Positions 1 through 5,868 of a DNA stretch of 5,956 nucleotides are shown in pieces. A program made the translations under genes and the position numbers. Source of the DNA: 1-14-2-50-31-20 sp964617555. GTDB lineage: Bacteria; Bacteroidota; Ignavibacteria; Ignavibacteriales; Melioribacteraceae. The notes under the pieces are model-generated. The model did not search any database. It was not told where the DNA came from and was given only the letters and a program-made list of their open reading frames with translations. How positions within the stretch are numbered: the stretch's first letter is position 1; each line of letters begins with the position of its first letter. The stretch lies in NCBI GenBank assembly GCA_964617555.1, contig CAZTYP010000056.1, forward strand, positions 1 through 5,956, given 5' to 3'.

Positions 1-1906
1 CGTTATAATTTTTATTGTTAATATAACTAAGGGTAATATTAGGCATATCTATACGCATAAATAACGAAACCGAGGCCCTGATTGTTTGGAAGGTTGTTGT
101 TGCGGCTTTTGTTTCTTGTAAGTTATCGTGTAAATTTTCATATCCTACGGTAAAGAAAAGTTGGTTATCCAAAGTTCTAAATCTATCGGTAATATTTAAA
201 CCGGCAACATCTGTACGTGTATATTCTTGTCCGAACGATTTAAATTGGTTACCACGATAAATATACGCTCCTTTTAAATTATTATGGAAATAACTTAATT
301 CCACAGAACTTTCCGCTGCAAGAGAGGATAATTCTGTAAAATTAATCGGTTCAATAAATTGATTAATGGTGAAAAAAGGAGAAAGTTTATTTTTTATATC
401 TTTAAAAGCTTCCGCATCGCTTCCCAATTCATCGCTATACGCAAAAATTGAATCAATTTGTTCATCGCTATATGTACCGGAGGTAATATCGGAATTAACC
501 AAAGAAACGGCAGCAACACCTTTTACAATAATTCTTCTGTTATCCAATACTAATCCGATATCTGTACTAGCCACAAGGTTTTCTTGCGGTTTTACACCAA
601 ACTCTATTGAATTAACATCATCTATGGCATGTAAAAACGAAAGTCCGAATTCAAATCCTTCTTCGGAACCAATCCCAATGCGTCCGGAAAGGAGTTTTCT
701 GGATTGAATACCAAAATCAACTTTTCCGAAAGGAGCTCCGTACTTTACGGAATCAATTCTAATAACATTGGATTCTAATGGGGCTTCGGCACTTGTAGGA
801 AATGTTTGTAACAATTTGCCTTCCACTTCACGCCGCACTTCTCCGTAACTACCTTGCAGATGGAAATACCACAGGTCCAATTTCCCGTCAACTCCTCGTA
901 AACGTTTGCCGTTAAGAAGTAAATTATTATATCGCGGGTAACTATCGCCCCCACGTAAATATAACCAATTGTTTGCCACAGAAACATAATATCTGTTTTG
1001 AGGTTGAATATTCCCATTTTCCTCTGAAGTAATATATCCATAGGCGTTAAATTTCCAATTATCAATTCCGCCATTAACTCTTAAACCAAGATTACTGTAT
1101 AAATTGGAACCGTTTTCAAAGGCTTCATTTCTTATCTCTGCAATTACATTACCGTAATATTTGAATTTGGATTCCATTCTAACAGCTTCTGCGGCGGAAA
1201 CAACGGAAAAACTTCTTTCTACAGAATGATATAGTGAACCGTCTTTTTTATAAACATCTATTCTTAAAGTCTGATTTCCTTTTATTTCATCACCGTAATT
1301 CTGGGGGTAATAAAGCAAAAGATCTCCGGCAAACATAATTTTAGATGTAATATCGGTGCCATTTAAAAATATTTTTGTTTTGGAAATATCAACATCATCC
1401 GGAGTGTTAACAAGAGAAATTGAGATAAAAAGATCATCCAACGAAATTGTTTCATTATCGGCAGGACTTAAAATTAAAATTTCTTTATCTTTTTTACTCG
1501 GAGTAGCTACAGTTAAGTCTATTGGTCTTGCCACTGCCGGGACTCCCATAGGGTATGTCTCTCTGGTACCGTTTTTTAATTCTATAATTAAATAATAGGT
1601 TAATGTAGGAGCGGAAATATCTTCGCCGGAAATTTTGTACGTTGCAGTATTACCCATTATTTCCATCTCTTTAATTCTATAATCGGTTTCATTAAAAGAT
1701 TTATAAACAAGTTGAACGCGAGCAACCGATGATGGATTAATTAAAGTTACCTTTACATCTGCAGGGTGTTTATCTTTCAGTTTTCCGAAAGAAACCGATG
1801 AGACGGAATTACTGGTTTGTTGTGCAAAAATTAATGGTGAAAGAATAAAAAGAAATAGAATAAATATTTTCCCTCTTCCAAATAGCTTTCCTAATTGTTC
1901 AAACAT
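1..1906 (-). CDS. Exported protein with two Ig-like domains and a putative outer-membrane beta-barrel (3' end outside window)
   Basis: My translation reads open for 635 codons from the ATG at 1906 to the left edge without a stop, so the C-terminus is missing. AGGTGG at 1911-1916 lies 4 bases before the start. Residues 1-28 form a signal peptide: a charged start (K7, R11, K13), a hydrophobic core, then IFA before QQ. Residues of about 35-125 and 140-235 look like two Ig/fibronectin-type beta-sandwiches; the second opens with ILILSPADNETI, a common Ig-like entry. From about 245 on, alternating polar/aromatic strands with glycine turns (for example YGNVIAEIRN, WKFNAYGYIT, RYYVSVANNWLYLRGGD) suggest an outer-membrane beta-barrel. 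A motif GDSYPRYNNLLLNGKRLRG at 320-338 resembles a segment I associate with unnamed large barrel proteins of Ignavibacteria-like bacteria. No TonB box or plug domain is seen. It lies 227 bases after the FecR gene, behind a long inverted repeat, so it probably has its own promoter. Being a real exported protein is near certain; the barrel is inferred from pattern, and its function is unknown. Confidence 0.85.
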   Translation of the reverse strand, partial: MFEQLGKLFGRGKIFILFLFILSPLIFAQQTSNSVSSVSFGKLKDKHPADVKVTLINPSSVARVQLVYKSFNETDYRIKEMEIMGNTATYKISGEDISAPTLTYYLIIELKNGTRETYPMGVPAVARPIDLTVATPSKKDKEILILSPADNETISLDDLFISISLVNTPDDVDISKTKIFLNGTDITSKIMFAGDLLLYYPQNYGDEIKGNQTLRIDVYKKDGSLYHSVERSFSVVSAAEAVRMESKFKYYGNVIAEIRNEAFENGSNLYSNLGLRVNGGIDNWKFNAYGYITSEENGNIQPQNRYYVSVANNWLYLRGGDSYPRYNNLLLNGKRLRGVDGKLDLWYFHLQGSYGEVRREVEGKLLQTFPTSAEAPLESNVIRIDSVKYGAPFGKVDFGIQSRKLLSGRIGIGSEEGFEFGLSFLHAIDDVNSIEFGVKPQENLVASTDIGLVLDNRRIIVKGVAAVSLVNSDITSGTYSDEQIDSIFAYSDELGSDAEAFKDIKNKLSPFFTINQFIEPINFTELSSLAAESSVELSYFHNNLKGAYIYRGNQFKSFGQEYTRTDVAGLNITDRFRTLDNQLFFTVGYENLHDNLQETKAATTTFQTIRASVSLFMRIDMPNITLSYINNKNYN

Positions 1907-2000
1907 TCTTCCACCTACAATATTTTAAGAGTAGTCCTTTTTTTTCTTAAAAAAGAATTCCGGTTTGGCAGCTTATAATAAAATTACCGACAACAATAAG

Positions 2001-2035
2001 CTAAATTTAATAATTGTTAAGATAAAATATCAAAT
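2001..2035 (-). promoter_or_regulatory. Candidate promoter for the barrel-protein gene
   Basis: Reading the minus strand, TTGATA (2028-2033) is followed after 17 bases by TTAAAT, a fair match to a sigma-70 -35/-10 pair. The same stretch also fits the Bacteroidota pattern: TTG, 21 bases, then TAAATTTA (2002-2009), which is TAnnTTTG with one mismatch. It would give a leader of about 90 bases before the ATG at 1906. Much of this region is A/T-only, so chance matches are easy. Confidence 0.3.
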
Positions 2036-2062
2036 TTTGTTTAGAAGTGATAAATACCAAAA

Positions 2063-2109
2063 TTGTTACATAACTTTATTAATTAAGAATAAATAAAGTT
2101 ATGTAACAA
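2063..2109 (-). terminator. 18 bp perfect inverted repeat after the FecR gene, probable terminator or protein-binding site
   Basis: Arms 2063-2080 and 2092-2109 are exact reverse complements over 18 bp. After one mismatch, three further pairs (2082-2084 with 2088-2090) leave a 3-base loop. It starts 25 bases past the FecR stop codon, and on the minus strand the right arm runs into AATTTTGG, a short T tract. That fits a terminator for the secreted/FecR operon. Only 3 of the 18 pairs are G-C, which is weak for a terminator. Each arm also holds a GTTA-NN-TAAC dyad, with the two dyads 33 bp apart, so paired binding sites are an alternative. Confidence 0.55.
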
Positions 2110-2133
2110 CAATTCAATTATTTGCTTTTTTTA

Positions 2134-2826
2134 TTATTGACCAAGAAAATATTCTATTTCAATAGTTCCTTCGTCAGTATCAATATATATTTTATTTGTC
2201 TTTGTTTTTTTAGTTTTATTGAATTTTTCCAATTGTTCCTTAGTCATTTTTCCTTTAAAGAAATTACCGTCGGCACCAATCCGCACGGCAAAACCTCCTT
2301 CAACTGTTTCAATCCCTTTTTTACCCTGACGGGCTTGCACCTCTATTTTTCCATGTTCACAGGCAATAACAGTTGAACTGTCAGAATCCACCTCTAAATA
2401 TCCTGCTGTTCCACGTATTGCAGCAACAGCAGTTGGTGTAGTAAATTTAAATTCTTCTTCCTCTTGTTTATTTATTTCAAAACCGATTACACCTTGTTCA
2501 AGAAAGGTATTTTTATTCAATTTCTTTCCATCTTTTTTAGCATAAATATACATTGTGGAATTTTCCCGAACACGTAAAAGCCCAGTACCGTCGGTAAACA
2601 AAACCAAAGCTAAAGATTTGTAACCGGTTTTTATTTGTTCACCGGTTTTTAGAGGGGTACCGGTTTTAGCAATTTTCCAATCAGAAGCATCGGTTTTTCT
2701 ATATGAAACATCTTTTATTATTTTTTTGATAAGAGCAACCGGGGTATCTGTACCGTCATTAAAAACGAATCCGAACACCATAAAAAGTAATGCGGTAATT
2801 AATATAGGAAATATAATTTTTTTCAT
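2134..2826 (-). CDS. Membrane-anchored FecR-domain protein
   Basis: A 230-residue protein. Residues 4-22 are a hydrophobic segment after MKK, with no clear signal-peptidase site, so it is probably an anchored periplasmic protein, though a cleaved signal cannot be excluded. The FecR domain (PF04773 type) spans roughly 57-185: TGTPLKTGEQIKTGYKSLALV, FTDGTGLLRVRENS, the acidic run EEEEEF at 121-126, then the hallmark TPTAVAAIRGTAGYLEVD (130-147) and the closing GGFAVRI at 177-183. The tail is Lys/Thr-rich (KTKKTKTNK) and ends in an acidic beta-like stretch. Classical FecR is an anti-sigma regulator with a cytoplasmic N-terminal domain. That domain is absent here and no FecI-type sigma factor is nearby, so this is the stand-alone FecR type, whose role is mostly unknown. 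The start is supported by GAGGT at 2833-2837. The gene follows the secreted-protein gene by 13 bases, clearly one operon. It ends in tandem TAA codons. Confidence 0.9.
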   Translation of the reverse strand: MKKIIFPILITALLFMVFGFVFNDGTDTPVALIKKIIKDVSYRKTDASDWKIAKTGTPLKTGEQIKTGYKSLALVLFTDGTGLLRVRENSTMYIYAKKDGKKLNKNTFLEQGVIGFEINKQEEEEFKFTTPTAVAAIRGTAGYLEVDSDSSTVIACEHGKIEVQARQGKKGIETVEGGFAVRIGADGNFFKGKMTKEQLEKFNKTKKTKTNKIYIDTDEGTIEIEYFLGQ

Positions 2827-2839
2827 TTTATTACCTCAA

Positions 2840-3943
2840 TTATTTTCTTATAAAAGTAATACTGCTTATTAATTCCGGATTATTTCTTAGCTTTGTAAGA
2901 AGTTCTTGAAACTCGGCAAAAGTTAATATTCGTCCGTTCCCTGCTCTGATTTTAACTTTATCAAAACTAATATCGCCATTTTGCAAATCTTCCAGCAATT
3001 GTTTCAATTTTGCATATCCCTTTGAATTTTTCGCGCCCTTGGCATCCATATCTTTCAATGATTGAAGGATTAAGTTTTCCAGATCTTTAATTCCTTTATC
3101 AACAACGTGCGTATTAGCCCCTTTTAAATAAAAATCGACTATGTTGGAATAAATAATATTTTTTGAACCGGGAACATTAACAACACCACGAACCTGAACT
3201 ACAACTTCTTCCCCTCCGACTAATTCTCTGTCCAAAATTGCTCTTAAATTTACGCTTGTATTTTTACCAACAGATTGATTTTTAACAACCGGTGTTCCAT
3301 GCTGTAACGCCTCCTCCAAAGATTGCAAATGGGTATCACGAATATTAGCCTTAATGAAATATTCAGAAACTCCGGGAACATCTGTCCAGCTTATCGTTAT
3401 ACCTCCAACATCATAAATTTCCCCATTAATAGGTTCAATAATGGTTATCGTTTGCGAGGGATTGGTAAAATCGATTTCTTCGGATGCTGAACTTTGGGGA
3501 ACTCCATTTTCATCAAAAACTTTTAATACAATTTTGTAAGTTCCTGTCGGCTTCCCTTTATCCTTGTTTTCGTCCAATAATCCATCATTAATATTCTTTT
3601 CTTCAAGTTGTATTCCTGAAATAGAGGAGATATCATCATTTGAAAAATCCCTTGAAAGGAAAGGCTTTGTTGTAAAATCGGCTAATTCTTTATATGAAGC
3701 TTCATTAAGTTTACGCCACAAAATTGCTCCTTTTACATAAACTTTAACACCATGCGGACTCATGGTAACCTGAAAAATTCTGGGGGTATTTTCTAAAAAA
3801 GGATTTGAAAGAAAGGCAGCAAAAGAAACTTCCGGCAAAGGTTGAAAAACATTAAGTTGAATTTGAACTTTTTGTTGGGCAAATAAATTCAAACCGACAA
3901 ATAGTGTTAATAAAAAAAATAGGTTTGTTATCTTACTTTTCAT
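2840..3943 (-). CDS. Secreted protein with TANFOR-like N-terminus, fibronectin III-like domain and helical C-terminus
   Basis: A 367-residue protein of no named family that I can assign firmly. Residues 1-22 are a clear signal peptide (K2, K4, hydrophobic core, cleavage after LFA before QQ). Residues of about 24-160 form a beta-rich domain ending in GTYKIVLKVFDENG; 163-275 are a fibronectin III/Ig-like domain (ITIIEPINGEIYDVGGITI, then SWTDVPGVSEYFIKA and closing SNIVDFYLKG). That order, an N-terminal domain ending in G-x-Y-x-hydrophobic-x-V-x-D followed by a P-x-N-G Ig domain, recalls Bacteroidetes TANFOR-domain surface proteins; this is inferred from memory, not a search. Residues 283-367 look mainly helical (LENLILQSLKDMD, KLKQLLEDLQNGD), with a possible short globular end. 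AAGGAG at 3949-3954, 5 bases from the ATG, fixes the start. It is first in an operon with the FecR-domain gene, suggesting the two act together in the periplasm or at the outer membrane. It has no lipobox and no recognisable type IX sorting tail. Confidence 0.85.
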   Translation of the reverse strand: MKSKITNLFFLLTLFVGLNLFAQQKVQIQLNVFQPLPEVSFAAFLSNPFLENTPRIFQVTMSPHGVKVYVKGAILWRKLNEASYKELADFTTKPFLSRDFSNDDISSISGIQLEEKNINDGLLDENKDKGKPTGTYKIVLKVFDENGVPQSSASEEIDFTNPSQTITIIEPINGEIYDVGGITISWTDVPGVSEYFIKANIRDTHLQSLEEALQHGTPVVKNQSVGKNTSVNLRAILDRELVGGEEVVVQVRGVVNVPGSKNIIYSNIVDFYLKGANTHVVDKGIKDLENLILQSLKDMDAKGAKNSKGYAKLKQLLEDLQNGDISFDKVKIRAGNGRILTFAEFQELLTKLRNNPELISSITFIRK

Positions 3944-3959
3944 GACAACTCCTTTTTTA

Positions 3960-3974
3960 TTAGTAATATACTAA
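3960..3974. promoter_or_regulatory. Dyad TTAGTA-ATA-TACTAA beside the operon promoter
   Basis: A perfect 6 bp inverted repeat with a 3-base centre. It lies between the promoter-like box at 3977-3984 and the Shine-Dalgarno sequence at 3949-3954, where transcription of the secreted/FecR operon would start. The position suits an operator for a dimeric regulator. The short A/T-rich arms mean chance is a real alternative. Confidence 0.3.
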
Positions 3975-3976
3975 CC

Positions 3977-3984
3977 CAAACATA
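3977..3984 (-). promoter_or_regulatory. Candidate -7 box (TATGTTTG) of the secreted/FecR operon promoter
   Basis: On the minus strand TATGTTTG matches the Bacteroidota -7 consensus TAnnTTTG at every fixed position, and it sits 33 bases before the ATG at 3943. No convincing TTG or TTGACA-like element lies 17-21 bases further upstream, where the sequence is an AT repeat. The call therefore rests on one box plus its sensible position. Confidence 0.4.
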
Positions 3985-4005
3985 TGAATATATATATTAG
4001 AACGA

Positions 4006-4039
4006 TGTGATTTGTATCAAGTAAAAAATACGAATCACA
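4006..4039 (-). terminator. Inverted repeat after the DUF3467 gene, probable terminator
   Basis: Arms 4006-4017 and 4028-4039 pair over 12 positions with one mismatch (A-C in the minus-strand RNA) around a 10-base loop. The repeat begins 11 bases after the DUF3467 stop codon, the usual place for a terminator. The minus-strand sequence after it (TCGTTCTAA) has only a modest T content, so any termination may be partial. It separates the DUF3467 unit from the promoter box of the next operon. Confidence 0.45.
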
Positions 4040-4050
4040 AAACAAAACGG

Positions 4051-4371
4051 TTAGTTAATTTTTTCATCAGAATTAACATTTGCAAAACCAAACTGCGGAT
4101 TAGGATGCCCTTCTATCTTTATTTCACCGAATCTCGCCTCAAATTTTTCGATATTATCTTGCAAAGCTCTTAAAAGCATCTTGGCATGCTGGGGTGTTGT
4201 AATAATACGAGATTGGACTTTCGCTTTCGGAACTCCCGGGACAACACGTGTAAAATCTATAATAAATTCTGCCGGAGAGTGTGTAATTATTGCAAGATTA
4301 GAATAAATTCCTTCTGCCTCTTTTTCTCCTAATTCAATATTAATCTGTTGCTGCGATTCATTTTTATTCAT
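4051..4371 (-). CDS. DUF3467 family protein
   Basis: A 106-residue cytoplasmic protein with no signal peptide or membrane segment. After a Q-rich start, the family core runs from about 11 to 82: ELGEKEAEGIYSNLAIITHS (13-32), the strand EFIIDFTRVVPGVPKAKVQS (35-54) with its conserved PGVPKAKV, then RIITTPQHAKMLLRALQDNI (55-74) and KFEARFGEI. Length and motif order fit the family (usually near 100 residues). Its function is unknown. From memory, Bacteroidetes homologues often sit beside the rpoC gene, hinting at a link to transcription or another core process; no RNA polymerase gene is seen here. GAGAAG at 4375-4380 precedes the ATG by 3 bases, a rather short spacing. It follows the TPR gene after 57 bases containing a hairpin, and probably shares that transcript at least in part. 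It is the only clearly cytoplasmic product among envelope proteins. Confidence 0.9.
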   Translation of the reverse strand: MNKNESQQQINIELGEKEAEGIYSNLAIITHSPAEFIIDFTRVVPGVPKAKVQSRIITTPQHAKMLLRALQDNIEKFEARFGEIKIEGHPNPQFGFANVNSDEKIN

Positions 4372-4389
4372 AATCTTCTCACTAAATTT

Positions 4390-4419
4390 TACTCCGCAAC
4401 CTAAAAAGATTGCGGAGTA
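4390..4419. repeat. 9-10 bp perfect hairpin between the TPR and DUF3467 genes
   Basis: ACTCCGCAA (4391-4399) and TTGCGGAGT (4410-4418) are exact reverse complements around a 10-base loop, and one more A-T pair extends the stem. It has 5 G-C pairs in a very AT-rich setting. It starts 9 bases after the TPR stop codon but is followed on the minus strand by AAAATTTAGTG instead of a T run. It may be a weak terminator, an mRNA-stabilising 3' hairpin, or a processing site between the two cistrons. Confidence 0.5.
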
Positions 4420-4428
4420 TATAAAAAT

Positions 4429-5592
4429 TTATTTTCTGTATTTGTCGGCATTATCAAATGCTTCTTTAGATTTTTCGGTATCTCCTAAATTGGCATAAAC
4501 TTTTCCCAAATAATTCCAAATGTTCGAATCTTCAGGATTTGCTTCCAAATATTTTTCCAACGGTTCAAGAGCTAATTTAAATTTTTCTTTATAGGTTGTA
4601 TCACCGGAATCTTCTTCTATAGCTTTTTCTTGAAGCTCGGCACCCCATTTAAGATAGGTAACTCCCAAATTGTAATATGCGTTTACATAACCGTCTTTAA
4701 GTTCAATAGATTTTTTAAATTGTTTAGCTGCTTCGTCATATTTACCGGCGCCCAACAAAAGTACTCCGTAATTATATCGATAAATTTCATTAGTGGGATC
4801 TTTTTCAATTGCTTTTTTAAATGCTTCCATTGCAACGTCCAATTTATTGGCATCAACATAAGCAGTTGAAAGTTGATCTAAAATTTTTGTATCATCAGGA
4901 TATAATTTTTGAGCTTCCTCTAACAAAGCAATCTCTTCATCATATATTTCCATTGCTTTTATACTATCAGCAACATTTTTCGTTTCTTTAAAAGAATTCA
5001 TTAATGTTAAAGCTTTATTTCCGTAAACTTTCCCTAAATCGACATATGCTTGAGGTGATTTTGTTAACTCAATAATTTTTTTAAGCGGAGCTTCAAGTTC
5101 ATCTTCTCTGCCGGCATTAATTAAAGAATAAACCATATTTTGATATGCTCCCGCAGAATCCGGTTCAACAAGTATACAGTTACGGAATTTTTCTACAGAT
5201 GTATTGAAAAACATCTTACTACTATCTTGGGAAGTAACTTTAACGCCTTTATTAAAATATCCGACACCCTTGTTAAAATTATCTTGCCATTTATATTTTT
5301 TATAATCATCTATTTCTTTTGCAAATTTATTACTAATTGCAAGAGATTTTTCAAAGTTTTTCAACATTTCGTCAAGATTATCTTCTTCCCCGTAAATATA
5401 TCCTAATAAGTAATATCCTTCATCACTTTTAGGATTCTTTTTAACTTCTTTTTCTAAAGCGGCCTTGGCTTTTTTATAGTTGTTTTGTTGAATATAAAGT
5501 TTGGCGCTTGTCATCTCTGTAGATGAACATTCAAATGCGGATAAACCTAAAACCATACTTAAAACAACCAAAATACTAAGTGCTTTTTTCAT
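4429..5592 (-). CDS. Exported tetratricopeptide-repeat (TPR) protein
   Basis: A 387-residue protein from the ATG at 5592, chosen because AGGAG at 5598-5602 lies 5 bases upstream and the protein then opens with a signal peptide (MKKALSILVV, core to about residue 17, then GLSAFECSSTE). Cleavage after A19 by signal peptidase I is likely. Cys22 follows in an AFEC context that is a poor lipobox, so a lipoprotein is less likely but possible. About eight or nine TPR units fill residues 27-387; the clearest are near 57-90, 233-266 (LDQLSTAYVDANKLDVAMEA), 267-300 (YNYGVLLLGAGKYDEAAKQF) and 354-387. Two units, near 180-232 and 303-353, carry insertions that lengthen their helices. TPR proteins act as docking scaffolds, so this is probably a periplasmic or outer-membrane-associated adaptor; no partner can be named. 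It is followed by a hairpin and the DUF3467 gene. An open upstream extension to an ATG at 5727 lacks a ribosome site and would bury the signal peptide. Confidence 0.92.
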   Translation of the reverse strand: MKKALSILVVLSMVLGLSAFECSSTEMTSAKLYIQQNNYKKAKAALEKEVKKNPKSDEGYYLLGYIYGEEDNLDEMLKNFEKSLAISNKFAKEIDDYKKYKWQDNFNKGVGYFNKGVKVTSQDSSKMFFNTSVEKFRNCILVEPDSAGAYQNMVYSLINAGREDELEAPLKKIIELTKSPQAYVDLGKVYGNKALTLMNSFKETKNVADSIKAMEIYDEEIALLEEAQKLYPDDTKILDQLSTAYVDANKLDVAMEAFKKAIEKDPTNEIYRYNYGVLLLGAGKYDEAAKQFKKSIELKDGYVNAYYNLGVTYLKWGAELQEKAIEEDSGDTTYKEKFKLALEPLEKYLEANPEDSNIWNYLGKVYANLGDTEKSKEAFDNADKYRK

Positions 5593-5636
5593 CACTTCTC
5601 CTGTCTGAATATTAAAAAATAAAAAATTATTATGTT

Positions 5637-5667
5637 GCAAATTACTTTTTTTAAGCCCTATAATCAA
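5637..5667 (-). promoter_or_regulatory. Candidate promoter for the TPR gene
   Basis: On the minus strand TTGATT (5662-5667) is followed after 17 bases by TAATTTGC (5637-5644). This is a partial sigma-70 pair (4/6 and 3/6) and also resembles the Bacteroidota TTG/TAnnTTTG form with one base missing. Transcription would start near 5630, leaving a leader of about 38 bases carrying the AGGAG ribosome site. That agrees with the chosen start at 5592. The evidence is by eye only. Confidence 0.3.
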
Positions 5668-5702
5668 GAATAAACTCGGAAAATCATACTTTGATAATTT
5701 AT

Positions 5703-5720
5703 GTGTTTTATAAAAAACAC
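5703..5720. repeat. Short hairpin GTGTTTT/AAAACAC upstream of the TPR gene
   Basis: A perfect 7 bp inverted repeat with a 4-base loop. It lies 10 bases past the stop of the possible small ORF and upstream of the candidate TPR promoter. It could end a short upstream transcript or bind a regulator, but it lacks a T run and may be chance in A/T-rich DNA. Confidence 0.25.
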
Positions 5721-5730
5721 CTTTCATTGT

Positions 5731-5868
5731 TTATCGGTTTTTAGAATCAAAATTTGAGATTGTGATATTAAGCACATTCCCGATTACATACAAAAATATG
5801 TCATATTTTAGTAACAAAATTTCTATTTTTTTATTATTTTGCTTATAAAGGACAAATAAATTACTCAC
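5731..5868 (-). CDS. Possible small ORF of 45 codons (GTG start)
   Basis: The GTG at 5868 is preceded by AAGGAGG (5873-5879), the strongest Shine-Dalgarno sequence in the window, though the 4-base spacing is short. An in-frame TAA lies just upstream, so the ORF cannot extend. The product would begin MSNLFVLYKQNNKKIEI, continue with a hydrophobic stretch (ILLLKYDIFLYVIG, about residues 17-30), and end NFDSKNR before TAA at 5731. Its makeup of I, L, N, K and F is what AT-rich noncoding DNA gives by chance, and I recognise no family. It could be a small membrane peptide or a leader peptide for the TPR gene, or nothing. The ribosome site is the only strong argument. Confidence 0.25.
   Translation of the reverse strand: MSNLFVLYKQNNKKIEILLLKYDIFLYVIGNVLNITISNFDSKNR

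Noticed and set aside
366..707. Open plus-strand frame of 113 codons
   Set aside because: It lies wholly antisense to the barrel-protein gene, whose frame is continuous and protein-like. The product is a Ser/Pro-rich shadow with no ribosome site or domain.
775..1074. Open minus-strand frame of 99 codons
   Set aside because: It overlaps the barrel-protein gene on the same strand in another frame, and the composition is not convincing. The main frame has no break here, so it is not evidence of a frameshift.
1356..1595. Open plus-strand frame of 79 codons
   Set aside because: Antisense shadow of the second Ig-like domain region, with no supporting signals.
1921..1965. Small hairpin of T and A runs upstream of the barrel gene
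   Set aside because: The possible stem (TTCTT/AAGAA within homopolymer runs) is too short and of too low complexity to distinguish from chance.
2122..2376. Open plus-strand frame of 84 codons
   Set aside because: Antisense to the FecR-domain gene. It is Phe/Leu-rich, as expected from the complement of Lys/Glu codons.
2134..2826. Iron-uptake FecIR sigma/anti-sigma system
   Set aside because: No FecI-type sigma factor or TonB receptor plug domain is seen, and the protein lacks the cytoplasmic anti-sigma N-terminus.
4630..5406. Two open plus-strand frames (4630-4869, 5140-5406)
   Set aside because: Both are antisense to the TPR gene and rich in Phe/Ile/Cys from complementing Lys/Glu/Ala codons. 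There are no ribosome sites.
5593..5727. 45-residue N-terminal extension of the TPR protein
   Set aside because: No ribosome site precedes the ATG at 5727, the sequence is not protein-like, and it would place a clear signal peptide in the middle. The ATG at 5592 has AGGAG at good spacing.
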